From Yoonia maritima (GTDB taxonomy: Bacteria > Pseudomonadota > Alphaproteobacteria > Rhodobacterales > Rhodobacteraceae): a DNA stretch of 64,000 nucleotides. Every line of letters starts with the position of its first letter. Positions within the stretch are counted from its first letter, which is position 1. The stretch covers positions 120,345-184,344 of the forward strand of contig NZ_PKFN01000013.1 of NCBI RefSeq assembly GCF_002933395.1, written 5' to 3'. Shown here one piece after another: positions 45,783-54,363 of the stretch. The notes beneath the pieces are model-generated. The model was not told where the DNA came from and did no database searches. It was given only the letters and a program-made list of their open reading frames with translations. Both the position numbers and the translations under genes were made by a program.

Positions 45783-47057
45783 TCACCCCACCAAAATTTC
45801 CCGCAACGCCCCCGCCATTACCTTGGCGCTGACAATCATGTCATCTACGCCGATGTATTCGTCGGGTTTGTGGGCGAGTTCTAAAATTCCCGGCCCGTAG
45901 GCGATGCAGTTTTTCAGCTTCCCAATCCGGTTGATATGTTTTTGGTCGTAGGTTCCGGGCGAGGCCACGAATTTGACGGGTTTACCTAAGACCTGTTCGA
46001 TCTGCGCGGCGACGGTTTTAACCACGGGCGCATCGCGGTCCGTCATGCTGGGCAGTACGCTGTTTAATTCGGTCAGGGAATAGTCGAATTTTTGACGGGT
46101 GGATTTGAGCCCTTCAAGCAGGCCAGTCACTTCGTCACGGACTTGATCTAGACTTTCCTCGACCAAGAAACGCCGATCAATCACGATTCGACAGCTATCA
46201 GGCACGCAATGCGCGGGTAGGCCGGTGAAATCGTCGGACTGTTCGGCCTGACCGCCGTGGATGGAATTGATGTTCATCGTCGATGATCGCGCGCCTTCGG
46301 GGACGACCGGCATGTCGGTGCGGCGGGTAGCCATAGCAGGGAATAGTTTGTCTTCGAATTCGCCCAGCACGGCACCCATGTGCCGTACCGCGCAATCGCC
46401 CAAAAACGGCATTGACCCGTGGGCGATTTCGCCAAAGGTCTCGATCTCGGCCCACCAGCCGCCACGATGGCCCAGACACACACGGTCTTTGTTCAAGGGT
46501 TCAGGAATGATGACGTGCTGCACGTTGGCAAAGAATCCATGCTCGGCCAGATAAGCGACGCCGCCATAACCACCGGACTCTTCGTCCGCCGTGCCGGAAA
46601 TCTCAATCGCGCCGGAAAAATCGGGGTGCACTTCTAAAAAAGCTTCGGCCGCAATGATTGACGCGGCAAGACCGCCTTTCATATCACAGGCACCGCGCCC
46701 ATAGATTCTGCCGTCGATTAGGTCACCACCAAATGGGTCCACGGTCCAACCTTTGCCGACTTCAACAACATCCGTGTGGCTGTTGAAATGTAGGCAATCA
46801 CCTGTGCGTGTTCCTTCGCGGCGGGCGACGATATTCCAGCGGGGATATTTTTCGCAGTCACCGGGGGTGCCATGTGCCCGGACCATCTGGGTACTAAAGC
46901 CCGATTTTCGTAAACGATGATCCAAATACTCACAAATCTCGCGATAGTTTTCACCCGGCGGGTTGAGCGTCGGAATACGGATCAAGTCTTGTGTCAGTGC
47001 GATCAGGTCTTCGCGCCGATTATCAATGGCGTTCATCAATGCAGTTTGGTCAGTCAT
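45783..47057 (-). CDS. ArgE/DapE-family M20 deacylase
   Basis: 424-residue zinc hydrolase. Metal and catalytic motifs include LHFNSHTDVVEVGKGW (residues 86-101 approx), GRGACDMKGGLAASIIAAEAF near 115, GTADEESGGYGGVAYL near 150 and, C-terminally, a late His in FVASPGTYDQKHINR. The name ArgE/DapE covers acetylornithine and succinyl-DAP enzymes; the true substrate is unclear, since the genes around it do not belong to arginine or lysine biosynthesis. The start is taken as ATG 47057 (MTDQTALMNAI); a longer open frame runs upstream without a good ribosome site. Confidence 0.88.
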   Translation of the reverse strand: MTDQTALMNAIDNRREDLIALTQDLIRIPTLNPPGENYREICEYLDHRLRKSGFSTQMVRAHGTPGDCEKYPRWNIVARREGTRTGDCLHFNSHTDVVEVGKGWTVDPFGGDLIDGRIYGRGACDMKGGLAASIIAAEAFLEVHPDFSGAIEISGTADEESGGYGGVAYLAEHGFFANVQHVIIPEPLNKDRVCLGHRGGWWAEIETFGEIAHGSMPFLGDCAVRHMGAVLGEFEDKLFPAMATRRTDMPVVPEGARSSTMNINSIHGGQAEQSDDFTGLPAHCVPDSCRIVIDRRFLVEESLDQVRDEVTGLLEGLKSTRQKFDYSLTELNSVLPSMTDRDAPVVKTVAAQIEQVLGKPVKFVASPGTYDQKHINRIGKLKNCIAYGPGILELAHKPDEYIGVDDMIVSAKVMAGALREILVG

Positions 47058-47199
47058 GCTATGACTATTGGGCAAAACAACTGAGGCAGCAATACCACCC
47101 GTTGTATCGTCATTTAGTATGCACGCAGTTAAGTCTGTTAACAAAACCGATGGTCACTTATACAGCGCTTTAAATCAGGTAATTTGACTGGATGCTATC

Positions 47200-48135
47200 G
47201 TGGCAGAATTCAATGACAAAATCGTTGTTTTGATCCCGTGCTATAACGAGGCCAAGCCTATTGGCCTTGTCGTGCAGGATTTCAAAAACGCGCTGCCGAC
47301 GGCGAGTATCTATGTTTACGATAACAACTCATCTGACGATACAATTGCCGTTGCCAAGGAAGCGGGGGCTATTGTGCGTACCGAACCTCAGCAAGGTAAG
47401 GGGAACGTCGTGCGGCGTATGTTTGCGGATATTGACGCGGATATTTACGTTTTAGTCGATGGCGATAACACCTACGAGGCAGCGGCGGCCTCTGACATGA
47501 TTGCTTTATTAAAACGCGATACGCTGGACATGGTCAGCGGTTGCCGCGTCACCGAAATTCAAGAGGCATACCGCCCTGGGCATCGGCTCGGGAACTGGAT
47601 GTTGACAGGTTTGGTGGCAAGCATTTTTGGCCGACGTACCCAAGACATGCTTACAGGCTATCGCGTTTTTTCACGCCGGTTTGTCAAGAGTTTTCCTGCC
47701 TTGTCGCAGGGGTTTGAAATAGAGACTGAACTGACCGTGCATGCATTAGAGCTACGGATGCCAATTGCCGATCATGATACAGTCTATATTGATCGAATGC
47801 CCGGTTCAAACAGTAAGCTAAACACAATTCGTGATGGAATACGCATTTTACGAGTGATTATTTCGCTGGTGAAAGAAGAGCGACCATTCCCTTTCTTTGT
47901 CGGTATCGCGGCAACCTTAGCATTCCTATCCATCGTAATCGGCTATCCTGTTGTAACAGAGTTCATCGCGACTGGGTTAGTTTCGCGGATTCCCTCTGCG
48001 GTCTTGGCTTCTGCGATTATGATTATTGCCACCTTGTCGTTCATGACCGGACTGATCCTCGATACCGTAACGCGTGGCCGTCGCGAGATGAAGCGATTAG
48101 CTTACTTGTCGCACCACGCCCCACGGGACCAGTAG
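47200..48135 (+). CDS. GT2 polyprenyl-phosphate glycosyltransferase (DPM1/GtrB-like)
   Basis: 311-residue family-2 glycosyltransferase with a GT-A domain starting VLIPCYNEAKPIGLVVQDFK (residues 10-29), donor-binding VLVDGDNTYEAAA (DGD) near residue 85 and SGCRVTEIQEAYRPGHRLGN near 115. Two C-terminal hydrophobic helices anchor it to the membrane (GIAATLAFLSIVIGYPVV, SAIMIIATLSFMTGLIL). Proteins of this type transfer a sugar to undecaprenyl phosphate. The gene starts with GTG 47200 and is closely followed by a GtrA gene and a GT-C-like gene, so it probably supplies the lipid-linked sugar for them. Confidence 0.88.
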   Translation: MAEFNDKIVVLIPCYNEAKPIGLVVQDFKNALPTASIYVYDNNSSDDTIAVAKEAGAIVRTEPQQGKGNVVRRMFADIDADIYVLVDGDNTYEAAAASDMIALLKRDTLDMVSGCRVTEIQEAYRPGHRLGNWMLTGLVASIFGRRTQDMLTGYRVFSRRFVKSFPALSQGFEIETELTVHALELRMPIADHDTVYIDRMPGSNSKLNTIRDGIRILRVIISLVKEERPFPFFVGIAATLAFLSIVIGYPVVTEFIATGLVSRIPSAVLASAIMIIATLSFMTGLILDTVTRGRREMKRLAYLSHHAPRDQ

Positions 48136-48150
48136 TCTTTGGTGGATGCA

Positions 48151-48543
48151 ATGCTTGTCAGGCAGATAGTGCGCTTTGGTATGGTCGGTGGCGTGGGCTT
48201 TATTATCGACGGTGGCATGCTTTGGCTTTTGTTAGCATGTGGGTTTAACCCTTACATAGCACGCGCATTTTCATTTCCGGTGGCGATCGTTGCGACCTGG
48301 GCGCTCAATCGTATTTGGACATTTACAACTGCCGATCGGTCTAGAAAGCTTCGACAGTTCAATCGTTATTTAACGGTTCAACTCATCGGAGCGACGGCAA
48401 ACTTTTCTGTCTACACGTTGGTGGTACACCGTTTTAGCGGCGCTGGGGCGACAATCTTGTTGGGGTTGTTGCTTGGGTCGTTCGTTGGGATGTTTATTAA
48501 TTTTTGGGGCGCGCGAGAAATCGCGTTTCGCAATGAAAGCTAA
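48151..48543 (+). CDS. GtrA-family membrane protein (possible lipid-linked sugar flippase)
   Basis: 130 residues with four hydrophobic helices (FGMVGGVGFIIDGGMLWLLLACG, RAFSFPVAIVATWALNRIWTF, QLIGATANFSVYTLVV, GATILLGLLLGSFVGMFINFWGAREIAF). GtrA-like proteins are thought to flip undecaprenyl-phosphate-linked glucose or related sugars. The chosen ATG 48151 has GGTGG five bases upstream; earlier TTG/GTG codons are within 12 bases. It follows the GT2 gene by 15 bases, making co-transcription very likely. Confidence 0.87.
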   Translation: MLVRQIVRFGMVGGVGFIIDGGMLWLLLACGFNPYIARAFSFPVAIVATWALNRIWTFTTADRSRKLRQFNRYLTVQLIGATANFSVYTLVVHRFSGAGATILLGLLLGSFVGMFINFWGAREIAFRNES

Positions 48544-48594
48544 CGTCTTTGCCTCGTCAAATACGCTAGAACTTTGAAAAGGATTGAACTGTTA

Positions 48595-50391
48595 ATGTCG
48601 CGCTACCCCTTCCTTAATATTCTTAAAAAAAATGCATTTTCGGCTGTGTTGATCTTTGCGGTATTAATCACGGTTTTCAAAGCGATTGTAGCTGGCCTCG
48701 GAATTCACGAGAACTTTGCGGGTAGGGGGACCGACAGTGTAATGCGCTTGCTTACTGTCCGCGATTGGTTGGCGGGGCAGGGATGGTATGATGTTGCTCA
48801 GTATCGTCTGATGCCACCCGAAGGCGTATCGTTGCATTGGTCACGTTATATAGATGCAGGGATGGCTTCTATTATTATTCCAGCGTCGCTGTTTCTACCT
48901 ATGGCGCAAGCGGAAATGTTAGCTGTCACGGTTTGGCCTACTGCTCTTTTGATAATCAGCATATTTGTCATAGGGTTCGGCACAAGGCGCGTTTTTGGTG
49001 CATGGGCTGCTTGTTTTGCCGTGATGTGCACGGTGTGCTGGCCAGTCCTGTCGAGCACTCATGTAAGCGCGGGCGATGTGGACCATCACAACGTCCAAAT
49101 GCTAATGATGACACTGATGGCCTTTGCCGTTGTTTGGCCATCTTGGCCATCTTGGCCATATGTGGCGGGTATTGTAGGCGGGTTGGCTGCAGCCGTATCA
49201 CTTGCCGTAGGGTTAGAGAGCCTTGTTTTTATTGTCGGTCTTGGTGCGGTGGCGTTCGTACGCGCCGCCGTCGAAAATGCACGTCCTCAACGACAATTTC
49301 TGGTCATCTTTTGTGTGTCGCTTACGATTGGTAGCGTCGTGCTATGGTTGGGGCAAACTGGTCCAGCAATACGGATGGATCTGATGTGTGACCAGTTGGC
49401 CCCTCCAACGCTGATGTTGGTTGGTATTGCATGTATAGCATGCGTAGCTCTGGTTCTTATAGCGCAATATGAGCGCGGCATCTTTGTGCACGTAGGTACG
49501 GGCCTTTTGGTCGTACTTTTGGGGCTTTTTCTGGTGTGGCCATTTTTGTCACACTGTATGGCTGGGCCATATGCGCAAATCCCAGATGATTTACGCGATT
49601 TGATTGGTCGCCAGATCAACGAGGCCAAGCCCGCTTGGGTTTATTTTAAAGCAAACACCGCGAGCGCTCTGGTGTTTGCGTTGCCGATATTCACGGTTTT
49701 AATCGCAGGGAGCATTCTGTGGTTTGTTGAGCGAAAGCGGGGGGATCTCGGCCGTCATGCTCATGCTGCTTTGGGAACGTTAATCATTATTGGTTTGGCT
49801 GGGCTACCGATTATGTTCATCCAAATCCGCGCGGTAATTATACCAGCTTCGGTTGTCCCGATGATCGCTGGCGTGGTGATCGCAAATTTAATGCGAAATT
49901 ATCTTAGAACCCGAAGCTTGTCTGACGGACTTGTTGGCCTGTTGGTTACGACGGCTGTTTTAGGGTCGACGGTGCTGGTAAAGACGGTTGAGCCTTTGCT
50001 TGAGGTTCGCAGTCAATCCAAAGAACGTCCGCGGGGAGATTGCCGCAGCTATTCATCATTAAATACGCTGAACGAAGTCGCGCCTGCGATTATCTTGAAC
50101 CATGTAAATTTCGGGCCTGCATTGATTTGGGCGACACACCATAGCGTATTGTCGGCACCGTACCACCGCAGCACAGAGGCATTCATGAACGGGATTGTTC
50201 CCTTTCAGTTCGATCAAGATGCCTTCAAAAGCTACGTAATGGAAACCAAAGCAACGCATCTTCTTCTATGTCGAGGCTTTAACTATCAAAGCGAATATGT
50301 GCGCGGGCTTTCCACTGGTGAAGAGGCTGATTGGTTACGACGCGTTCCGGTGTCGCACGAAGATCAGCTGTTGTTCGAGATATTGCGCTAA
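48595..50391 (+). CDS. GT-C-type integral membrane glycosyltransferase (STT3/PglB-like)
   Basis: 598-residue polytopic membrane protein with about 11-12 helices. The first loop has GRGTDSVMRLLTVRDWLAGQGW (acidic residue near residue 46), and SAGDVDHHNVQMLMM near residue 160 contains the DHH motif reminiscent of STT3/PglB-type oligosaccharyltransferases. The C-terminal soluble part has LLLCRGFNYQSEYVRGLSTGE. Family assignment is from these motifs, not a search. As third gene of the GT2-GtrA set it is the likely final glycosyltransferase onto a surface glycan. Start ATG 48595 follows AAAAGG; a TTG at 48574 is also in frame. Confidence 0.72.
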   Translation: MSRYPFLNILKKNAFSAVLIFAVLITVFKAIVAGLGIHENFAGRGTDSVMRLLTVRDWLAGQGWYDVAQYRLMPPEGVSLHWSRYIDAGMASIIIPASLFLPMAQAEMLAVTVWPTALLIISIFVIGFGTRRVFGAWAACFAVMCTVCWPVLSSTHVSAGDVDHHNVQMLMMTLMAFAVVWPSWPSWPYVAGIVGGLAAAVSLAVGLESLVFIVGLGAVAFVRAAVENARPQRQFLVIFCVSLTIGSVVLWLGQTGPAIRMDLMCDQLAPPTLMLVGIACIACVALVLIAQYERGIFVHVGTGLLVVLLGLFLVWPFLSHCMAGPYAQIPDDLRDLIGRQINEAKPAWVYFKANTASALVFALPIFTVLIAGSILWFVERKRGDLGRHAHAALGTLIIIGLAGLPIMFIQIRAVIIPASVVPMIAGVVIANLMRNYLRTRSLSDGLVGLLVTTAVLGSTVLVKTVEPLLEVRSQSKERPRGDCRSYSSLNTLNEVAPAIILNHVNFGPALIWATHHSVLSAPYHRSTEAFMNGIVPFQFDQDAFKSYVMETKATHLLLCRGFNYQSEYVRGLSTGEEADWLRRVPVSHEDQLLFEILR

Positions 50392-50427
50392 GGTATGCCA
50401 TCCGACGAAAGCTAAAGGATAGGTTTG

Positions 50428-52422
50428 ATGGCGTATCTATTGGGTGTGGACACCGGGGGAACCTATACTGATGCCGTTGTTTTAGCGGAACAAACCGACG
50501 TGATCGTCGCCTCTGCAAAGGCGCTAACGACCCGACCTGACTTAGCGATCGGTGTTGGTAATGCTATTGATGCAGCCTTGGCACAGGCCAGTGTCCCGGT
50601 ATGTGATATCGCTATGGTTTCGCTGTCGACGACCCTTGCAACTAACGCTTTGGTCGAAGGGCAAGGTGGCCGAATAGCCCTCATCGCCGTCGGATTCGAT
50701 GACTCTGATCTGCAAAGGTCAGGCTTGGCCGATGCGCTTGGCGGGGATCCGTTAATCCGGCTTTCAGGGGGGCATGATCACGCTGGCGTCGAAGTGGCTC
50801 AGCTTAACATGCGAACACTGCAGGATGAGGTTAAGTCGTTGGATGTCGATGTGTCCGGTTTTGCTGTGGTGAGTAGTTTTGCCACCCGCAATCCAGCGCA
50901 CGAACGCGCGACACGTGACTATCTTCGCAAGATGACGGGAAAGCCTGTGACGTGTTCGTACGAGCTATCACAGGCTTTGGGCGGGCCAAAACGCGCACTG
51001 ACTGCTGTCTTGAATGCACGGTTAATCGGACTGATCGACCAGCTTATCACAGCGTGCAAAGGTCACCTTCATCAGCGTGGTATCACGGCAAATTTGATGG
51101 TCGTGCGCGGCGACGGTGCGCTTATTCCTGCCGATGTCGCACGCGATAAACCGATTGAAACGATCCTTAGCGGACCGGCGGCGTCCGTTGCGGGTGCAAG
51201 CTGGTTAAGCGGCGAAACAGATGCATTAGTAAGCGATATCGGTGGGACCACGACAGACGTGTGCTTGCTGCGCGATGGTCGTCCCATGATCGACCCGCAA
51301 GGCGCGCGCGTGGGCCCGTTTCGCACGATGGTCGAAGCCGTCGCAATGCGCACTACCGGCCTAGGTGGCGATAGCGAAGTCCATGTGCAGGATGGGTTAG
51401 AGGGTGTGTTGCTACTGGGGCCGCGACGGTTAATGCCTATTTCACTTGCGGCAACCCAGTTCCCCGAACTTATCCACCCCGAGCTAGATCGGGCGTTGGC
51501 CCATGACATTCCTGCGCAAGATGGCGGACAATTTGCTATCCCTTTATGGTCTAACTTTCCCAATGGTTTAGACGACCGCGAATTGATGGTTGCAACGCGG
51601 CTTTCTGATGGACCGATGCGACTTGGCAAAGCTGTACAGACACGTGTCGAAAGCCCTGCGATCACTCGTTTGATAAATCGCGGACTGGTGATGATTGCAG
51701 GTGTAACCCCATCGGATGCATCACATGTTTTGGGCAGATCAGATAGCTGGGACCGCGATGCAGCGGACAAAGCGCTGACCTTGTTTGCCCGTCGCCGGGC
51801 TGGTTCTGGTCAATGCATTGCGCCGCATTCTGAAGCTTTGGCACAGATGATCGTGGATCAGCTGACTACACAAACTGTGAATTGCTTGCTTGAGACTGCG
51901 TTTGCAGAAGATGGGATTGCAGGCGAATCCACAAACCTTGCGCGACATCCACTGACGCTGGCTGGGCTTGATCGACACCAAGGTGTGCTGCAAATGCAGT
52001 TGTCGATTGGTGTGCCGATTGTCGGGCTCGGGGCCTCTGCGCCGGCCTACTATGGGGCGGTTGGTAAACGGCTTGGCGCAAAAATGGTGTTGCCGAAACA
52101 TGCTGATGTGGCCAACGCTGTTGGTGCCGTCGTTGGGCAGGTCAGAATGCAAGAAACCGGTACGTTAATAAATGACGGCGGGTTTACAGCATATCTATCG
52201 GATGGGCCGCATCGCTTTGCAGACAAAGATACCGGCCTTGCAGCATTAGAACGGGCGTTAACAGATGTGGCTAAGTCAAAGGCAGCCACCGCTGGTGTGA
52301 CGGACCCGCGGATCACTGTCGCATGTGACGTGAAAGAGGCCGAAATTGAAGGCCAGAATACATTTATCGAGGCAACCATGCGGGTTACTGCAAGTGGGCG
52401 ACCGCGCATTGCCCACGTCTAA
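50428..52422 (+). CDS. Hydantoinase/oxoprolinase (HyuA) family protein
   Basis: 664 residues, the normal length of the HyuA/oxoprolinase A subunit. Two actin-like ATPase motifs are visible: GVDTGGTYTDAVVL (6-19) and SDIGGTTTDVCLLRDGRPM near residue 275. The family hydrolyses 5-oxoproline or hydantoins with ATP, or carboxylates acetone, usually together with a HyuB partner. No HyuB gene is present here, so its activity and substrate are open. The start ATG 50428 has AGG just before it. Confidence 0.88.
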   Translation: MAYLLGVDTGGTYTDAVVLAEQTDVIVASAKALTTRPDLAIGVGNAIDAALAQASVPVCDIAMVSLSTTLATNALVEGQGGRIALIAVGFDDSDLQRSGLADALGGDPLIRLSGGHDHAGVEVAQLNMRTLQDEVKSLDVDVSGFAVVSSFATRNPAHERATRDYLRKMTGKPVTCSYELSQALGGPKRALTAVLNARLIGLIDQLITACKGHLHQRGITANLMVVRGDGALIPADVARDKPIETILSGPAASVAGASWLSGETDALVSDIGGTTTDVCLLRDGRPMIDPQGARVGPFRTMVEAVAMRTTGLGGDSEVHVQDGLEGVLLLGPRRLMPISLAATQFPELIHPELDRALAHDIPAQDGGQFAIPLWSNFPNGLDDRELMVATRLSDGPMRLGKAVQTRVESPAITRLINRGLVMIAGVTPSDASHVLGRSDSWDRDAADKALTLFARRRAGSGQCIAPHSEALAQMIVDQLTTQTVNCLLETAFAEDGIAGESTNLARHPLTLAGLDRHQGVLQMQLSIGVPIVGLGASAPAYYGAVGKRLGAKMVLPKHADVANAVGAVVGQVRMQETGTLINDGGFTAYLSDGPHRFADKDTGLAALERALTDVAKSKAATAGVTDPRITVACDVKEAEIEGQNTFIEATMRVTASGRPRIAHV

Positions 52423-52489
52423 TGTGTCAAAACAGTTGATTTTCTCACATTCATGTCACCGTGATTGCGCCTGATGAATGCATCGGCGA

Positions 52490-52505
52490 CAAGGTTTAAA
52501 CCTTG
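52490..52505. promoter_or_regulatory. Perfect palindrome at the ynjF ribosome-binding region
   Basis: CAAGGTTTAAACCTTG is a perfect 16-base palindrome 11 bases before the ynjF ATG, abutting its GGGGAGG ribosome site at 52505-52511. It could be an operator or an RNA hairpin affecting translation of the ynjF-ynjBCD operon; neither is proved. Confidence 0.5.
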
Positions 52506-52516
52506 GGGAGGTACGA

Positions 52517-53125
52517 ATGCTCGACCGATATGCACGCCGATTGATTGACCCGCCGCTGAACAAGCTTGGCCAAGGGTTAGCGGCGCGTGGCATTACAGCT
52601 GATTTCATCACGCTTTCTGGTTTGTTCCTTGGTGGGGTGGCCGCTGTATTTATTGCGCTTGATGCGCCGCGGGTAGCGCTGGTTCCGCTGTTGCTAAGTC
52701 GGGTTGCAGATGGGTTGGATGGCGCGGTTGCACGGGCGACCCGTAAAACTGACTTTGGTGGATATCTCGATATTACCGTAGATTTCTTGTTCTACGGGCT
52801 GATCCCGATGGCGTTCGTTTGGATGTCACCCGCAACGAACGGTGCTGCGGGCGCGTTTTTGCTGGCGTCGTTCTATTTCAACGGTGCCAGCTTTTTAGGT
52901 TATGCAATTCTTGCCGAAAAACATGGCCACAAGACCGACGCACAAGGGCAAAAATCGCTTTATTACTCGAACGGAATTCTTGAAGGTACAGAAACCATCG
53001 GGTTTTTCGTCGTGCTTTGCTTGCTGCCCAGTTATTTTGCTCCGCTCTCTTGGGTTTTTGGCGCGCTTTGCTTTGCGACCGCAACACTTCGGCTATACGC
53101 CGCGAAACAGATATTCACCGAATAA
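52517..53125 (+). CDS. ynjF: CDP-alcohol phosphatidyltransferase YnjF
   Basis: 202-residue integral membrane enzyme that matches E. coli YnjF from its start (MLDRY) to its GTETI motif. The CDP-alcohol motif is DGLDGAVARATRKTDFGGYLDITVDF, with spacing D-x2-DG-x2-AR-x8-G-x3-D-x3-D. It condenses a CDP-diacylglycerol or CDP-alcohol with an alcohol; the acceptor is unknown. The start ATG 52517 has GGGGAGG. It is followed by ynjB after 13 bases, and the association with ynjBCD is the same as in E. coli. Confidence 0.9.
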   Translation: MLDRYARRLIDPPLNKLGQGLAARGITADFITLSGLFLGGVAAVFIALDAPRVALVPLLLSRVADGLDGAVARATRKTDFGGYLDITVDFLFYGLIPMAFVWMSPATNGAAGAFLLASFYFNGASFLGYAILAEKHGHKTDAQGQKSLYYSNGILEGTETIGFFVVLCLLPSYFAPLSWVFGALCFATATLRLYAAKQIFTE

Positions 53126-53138
53126 AGGATCAATCTTG

Positions 53139-54338
53139 ATGAAACACCTTGCTGTTCTGGCCGCGCTCTTGGCGCCTTTGCCTGCCCTGGCTGATGTGAA
53201 CCCCGCCGACTGGGATGCCGTTCTGGCCGAGGCTACAGGGCAAACCGTTTATTGGAATGCATGGGGTGGATCGACCACAACCAATGAATTCATCGCATGG
53301 GTCGGTGACCGGGTGTCTGCAGAATTCGGTGTCACGCTGGAACATGTTAAGCTGACTGACACATCCGATGCCGTTACGCGTGTTTTGTCGGAAAAACAGG
53401 CGGGCGAAAACGACGACGGCGCGATTGATATGATCTGGATTAATGGGTCCAACTTTGCCGCGATGAAAGACGCGGACCTATTGTTTGGCCCCTATGCCGA
53501 AGACTTGCCAAACTGGGCTTTGGTCGATGCTGAAGGCAAAGCAGTGCAGACGGATTTCACTGTTCCCGTCGAAGGATACGAGAGCCCATGGGCCATGGCC
53601 CAAGTGGTATTTGTCCACAACACTGCGACGATGCCTGATCGGGTGGGCTCAATGCAGGCGCTGCAGAATTGGGCGCAAGCCAACCCCGGCCGCTTTAGCT
53701 ATCCGCAACCGCCAGATTTCCTAGGCACGACTTTCCTAAAACAGGTTTTGGTCGATATTTTGGACGATCCATCGGTCTTGGCCACGCCTGCGACCGATGA
53801 AAACTATGATGCCGTGACAGCGCCATTGTGGGCTTATCTTGATGAACTCACGCCAAACCTATGGCGCGAAGGCAAAGCATACCCGGCGACCGGCACAGCG
53901 ATGTTCCCGTTGATCGCGGATGGTGAACTTGATCTGTCGATCTCCTTCAGCCCGGGTGCTGCGTCTACAGCGATTGCGAATTATGAACTTCCTGACACCG
54001 TTCGGACGTTTGTTTTGGACAAAGGAACAATCGGCAACGCGTCATTTGTGGCGATCCCGTATAATTCCGGGTCCAAAGCAGGCGCGATGGTCGTCGCAGA
54101 TTTTTTGATGTCACCAGAGGCTCAAGCCCGTGCACAAGACCCCGCGATCTTGGGGTATGGGACCGTGTTGAACATGGACGCGCTCACCGCCGAAGATCGT
54201 GCGGCCTTTGACGGGCTGGAATTGGGTGTCGCGACGCTGACCCCGGCCGAGCTTGGCACTGTTCAGGCTGAACCGCACCCAAGCTGGATGACACGCATCG
54301 CTGATGATTGGTCGGCACGCTACGGTGTTGCGCAATAA
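53139..54338 (+). CDS. ynjB: YnjB-like ABC transporter substrate-binding protein
   Basis: 399 residues with a signal peptide (MKHLAVLAALLAPLPALADV). The region QTVYWNAWGGSTTTNEFIAW (32-51), then GVTLEHVKLTDTSDAVTRVLSEKQAG, and DMIWINGSNFAAMKDADLLFGPYAEDLPNW are characteristic of the YnjB group (COG4134). The ligand is unknown in any organism I can recall. It is operon-linked to a CDP-alcohol transferase upstream and the YnjC/YnjD transporter parts downstream. Confidence 0.93.
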   Translation: MKHLAVLAALLAPLPALADVNPADWDAVLAEATGQTVYWNAWGGSTTTNEFIAWVGDRVSAEFGVTLEHVKLTDTSDAVTRVLSEKQAGENDDGAIDMIWINGSNFAAMKDADLLFGPYAEDLPNWALVDAEGKAVQTDFTVPVEGYESPWAMAQVVFVHNTATMPDRVGSMQALQNWAQANPGRFSYPQPPDFLGTTFLKQVLVDILDDPSVLATPATDENYDAVTAPLWAYLDELTPNLWREGKAYPATGTAMFPLIADGELDLSISFSPGAASTAIANYELPDTVRTFVLDKGTIGNASFVAIPYNSGSKAGAMVVADFLMSPEAQARAQDPAILGYGTVLNMDALTAEDRAAFDGLELGVATLTPAELGTVQAEPHPSWMTRIADDWSARYGVAQ

Positions 54339-54363
54339 GCGCGATCTTGGGACGTTGATACAT

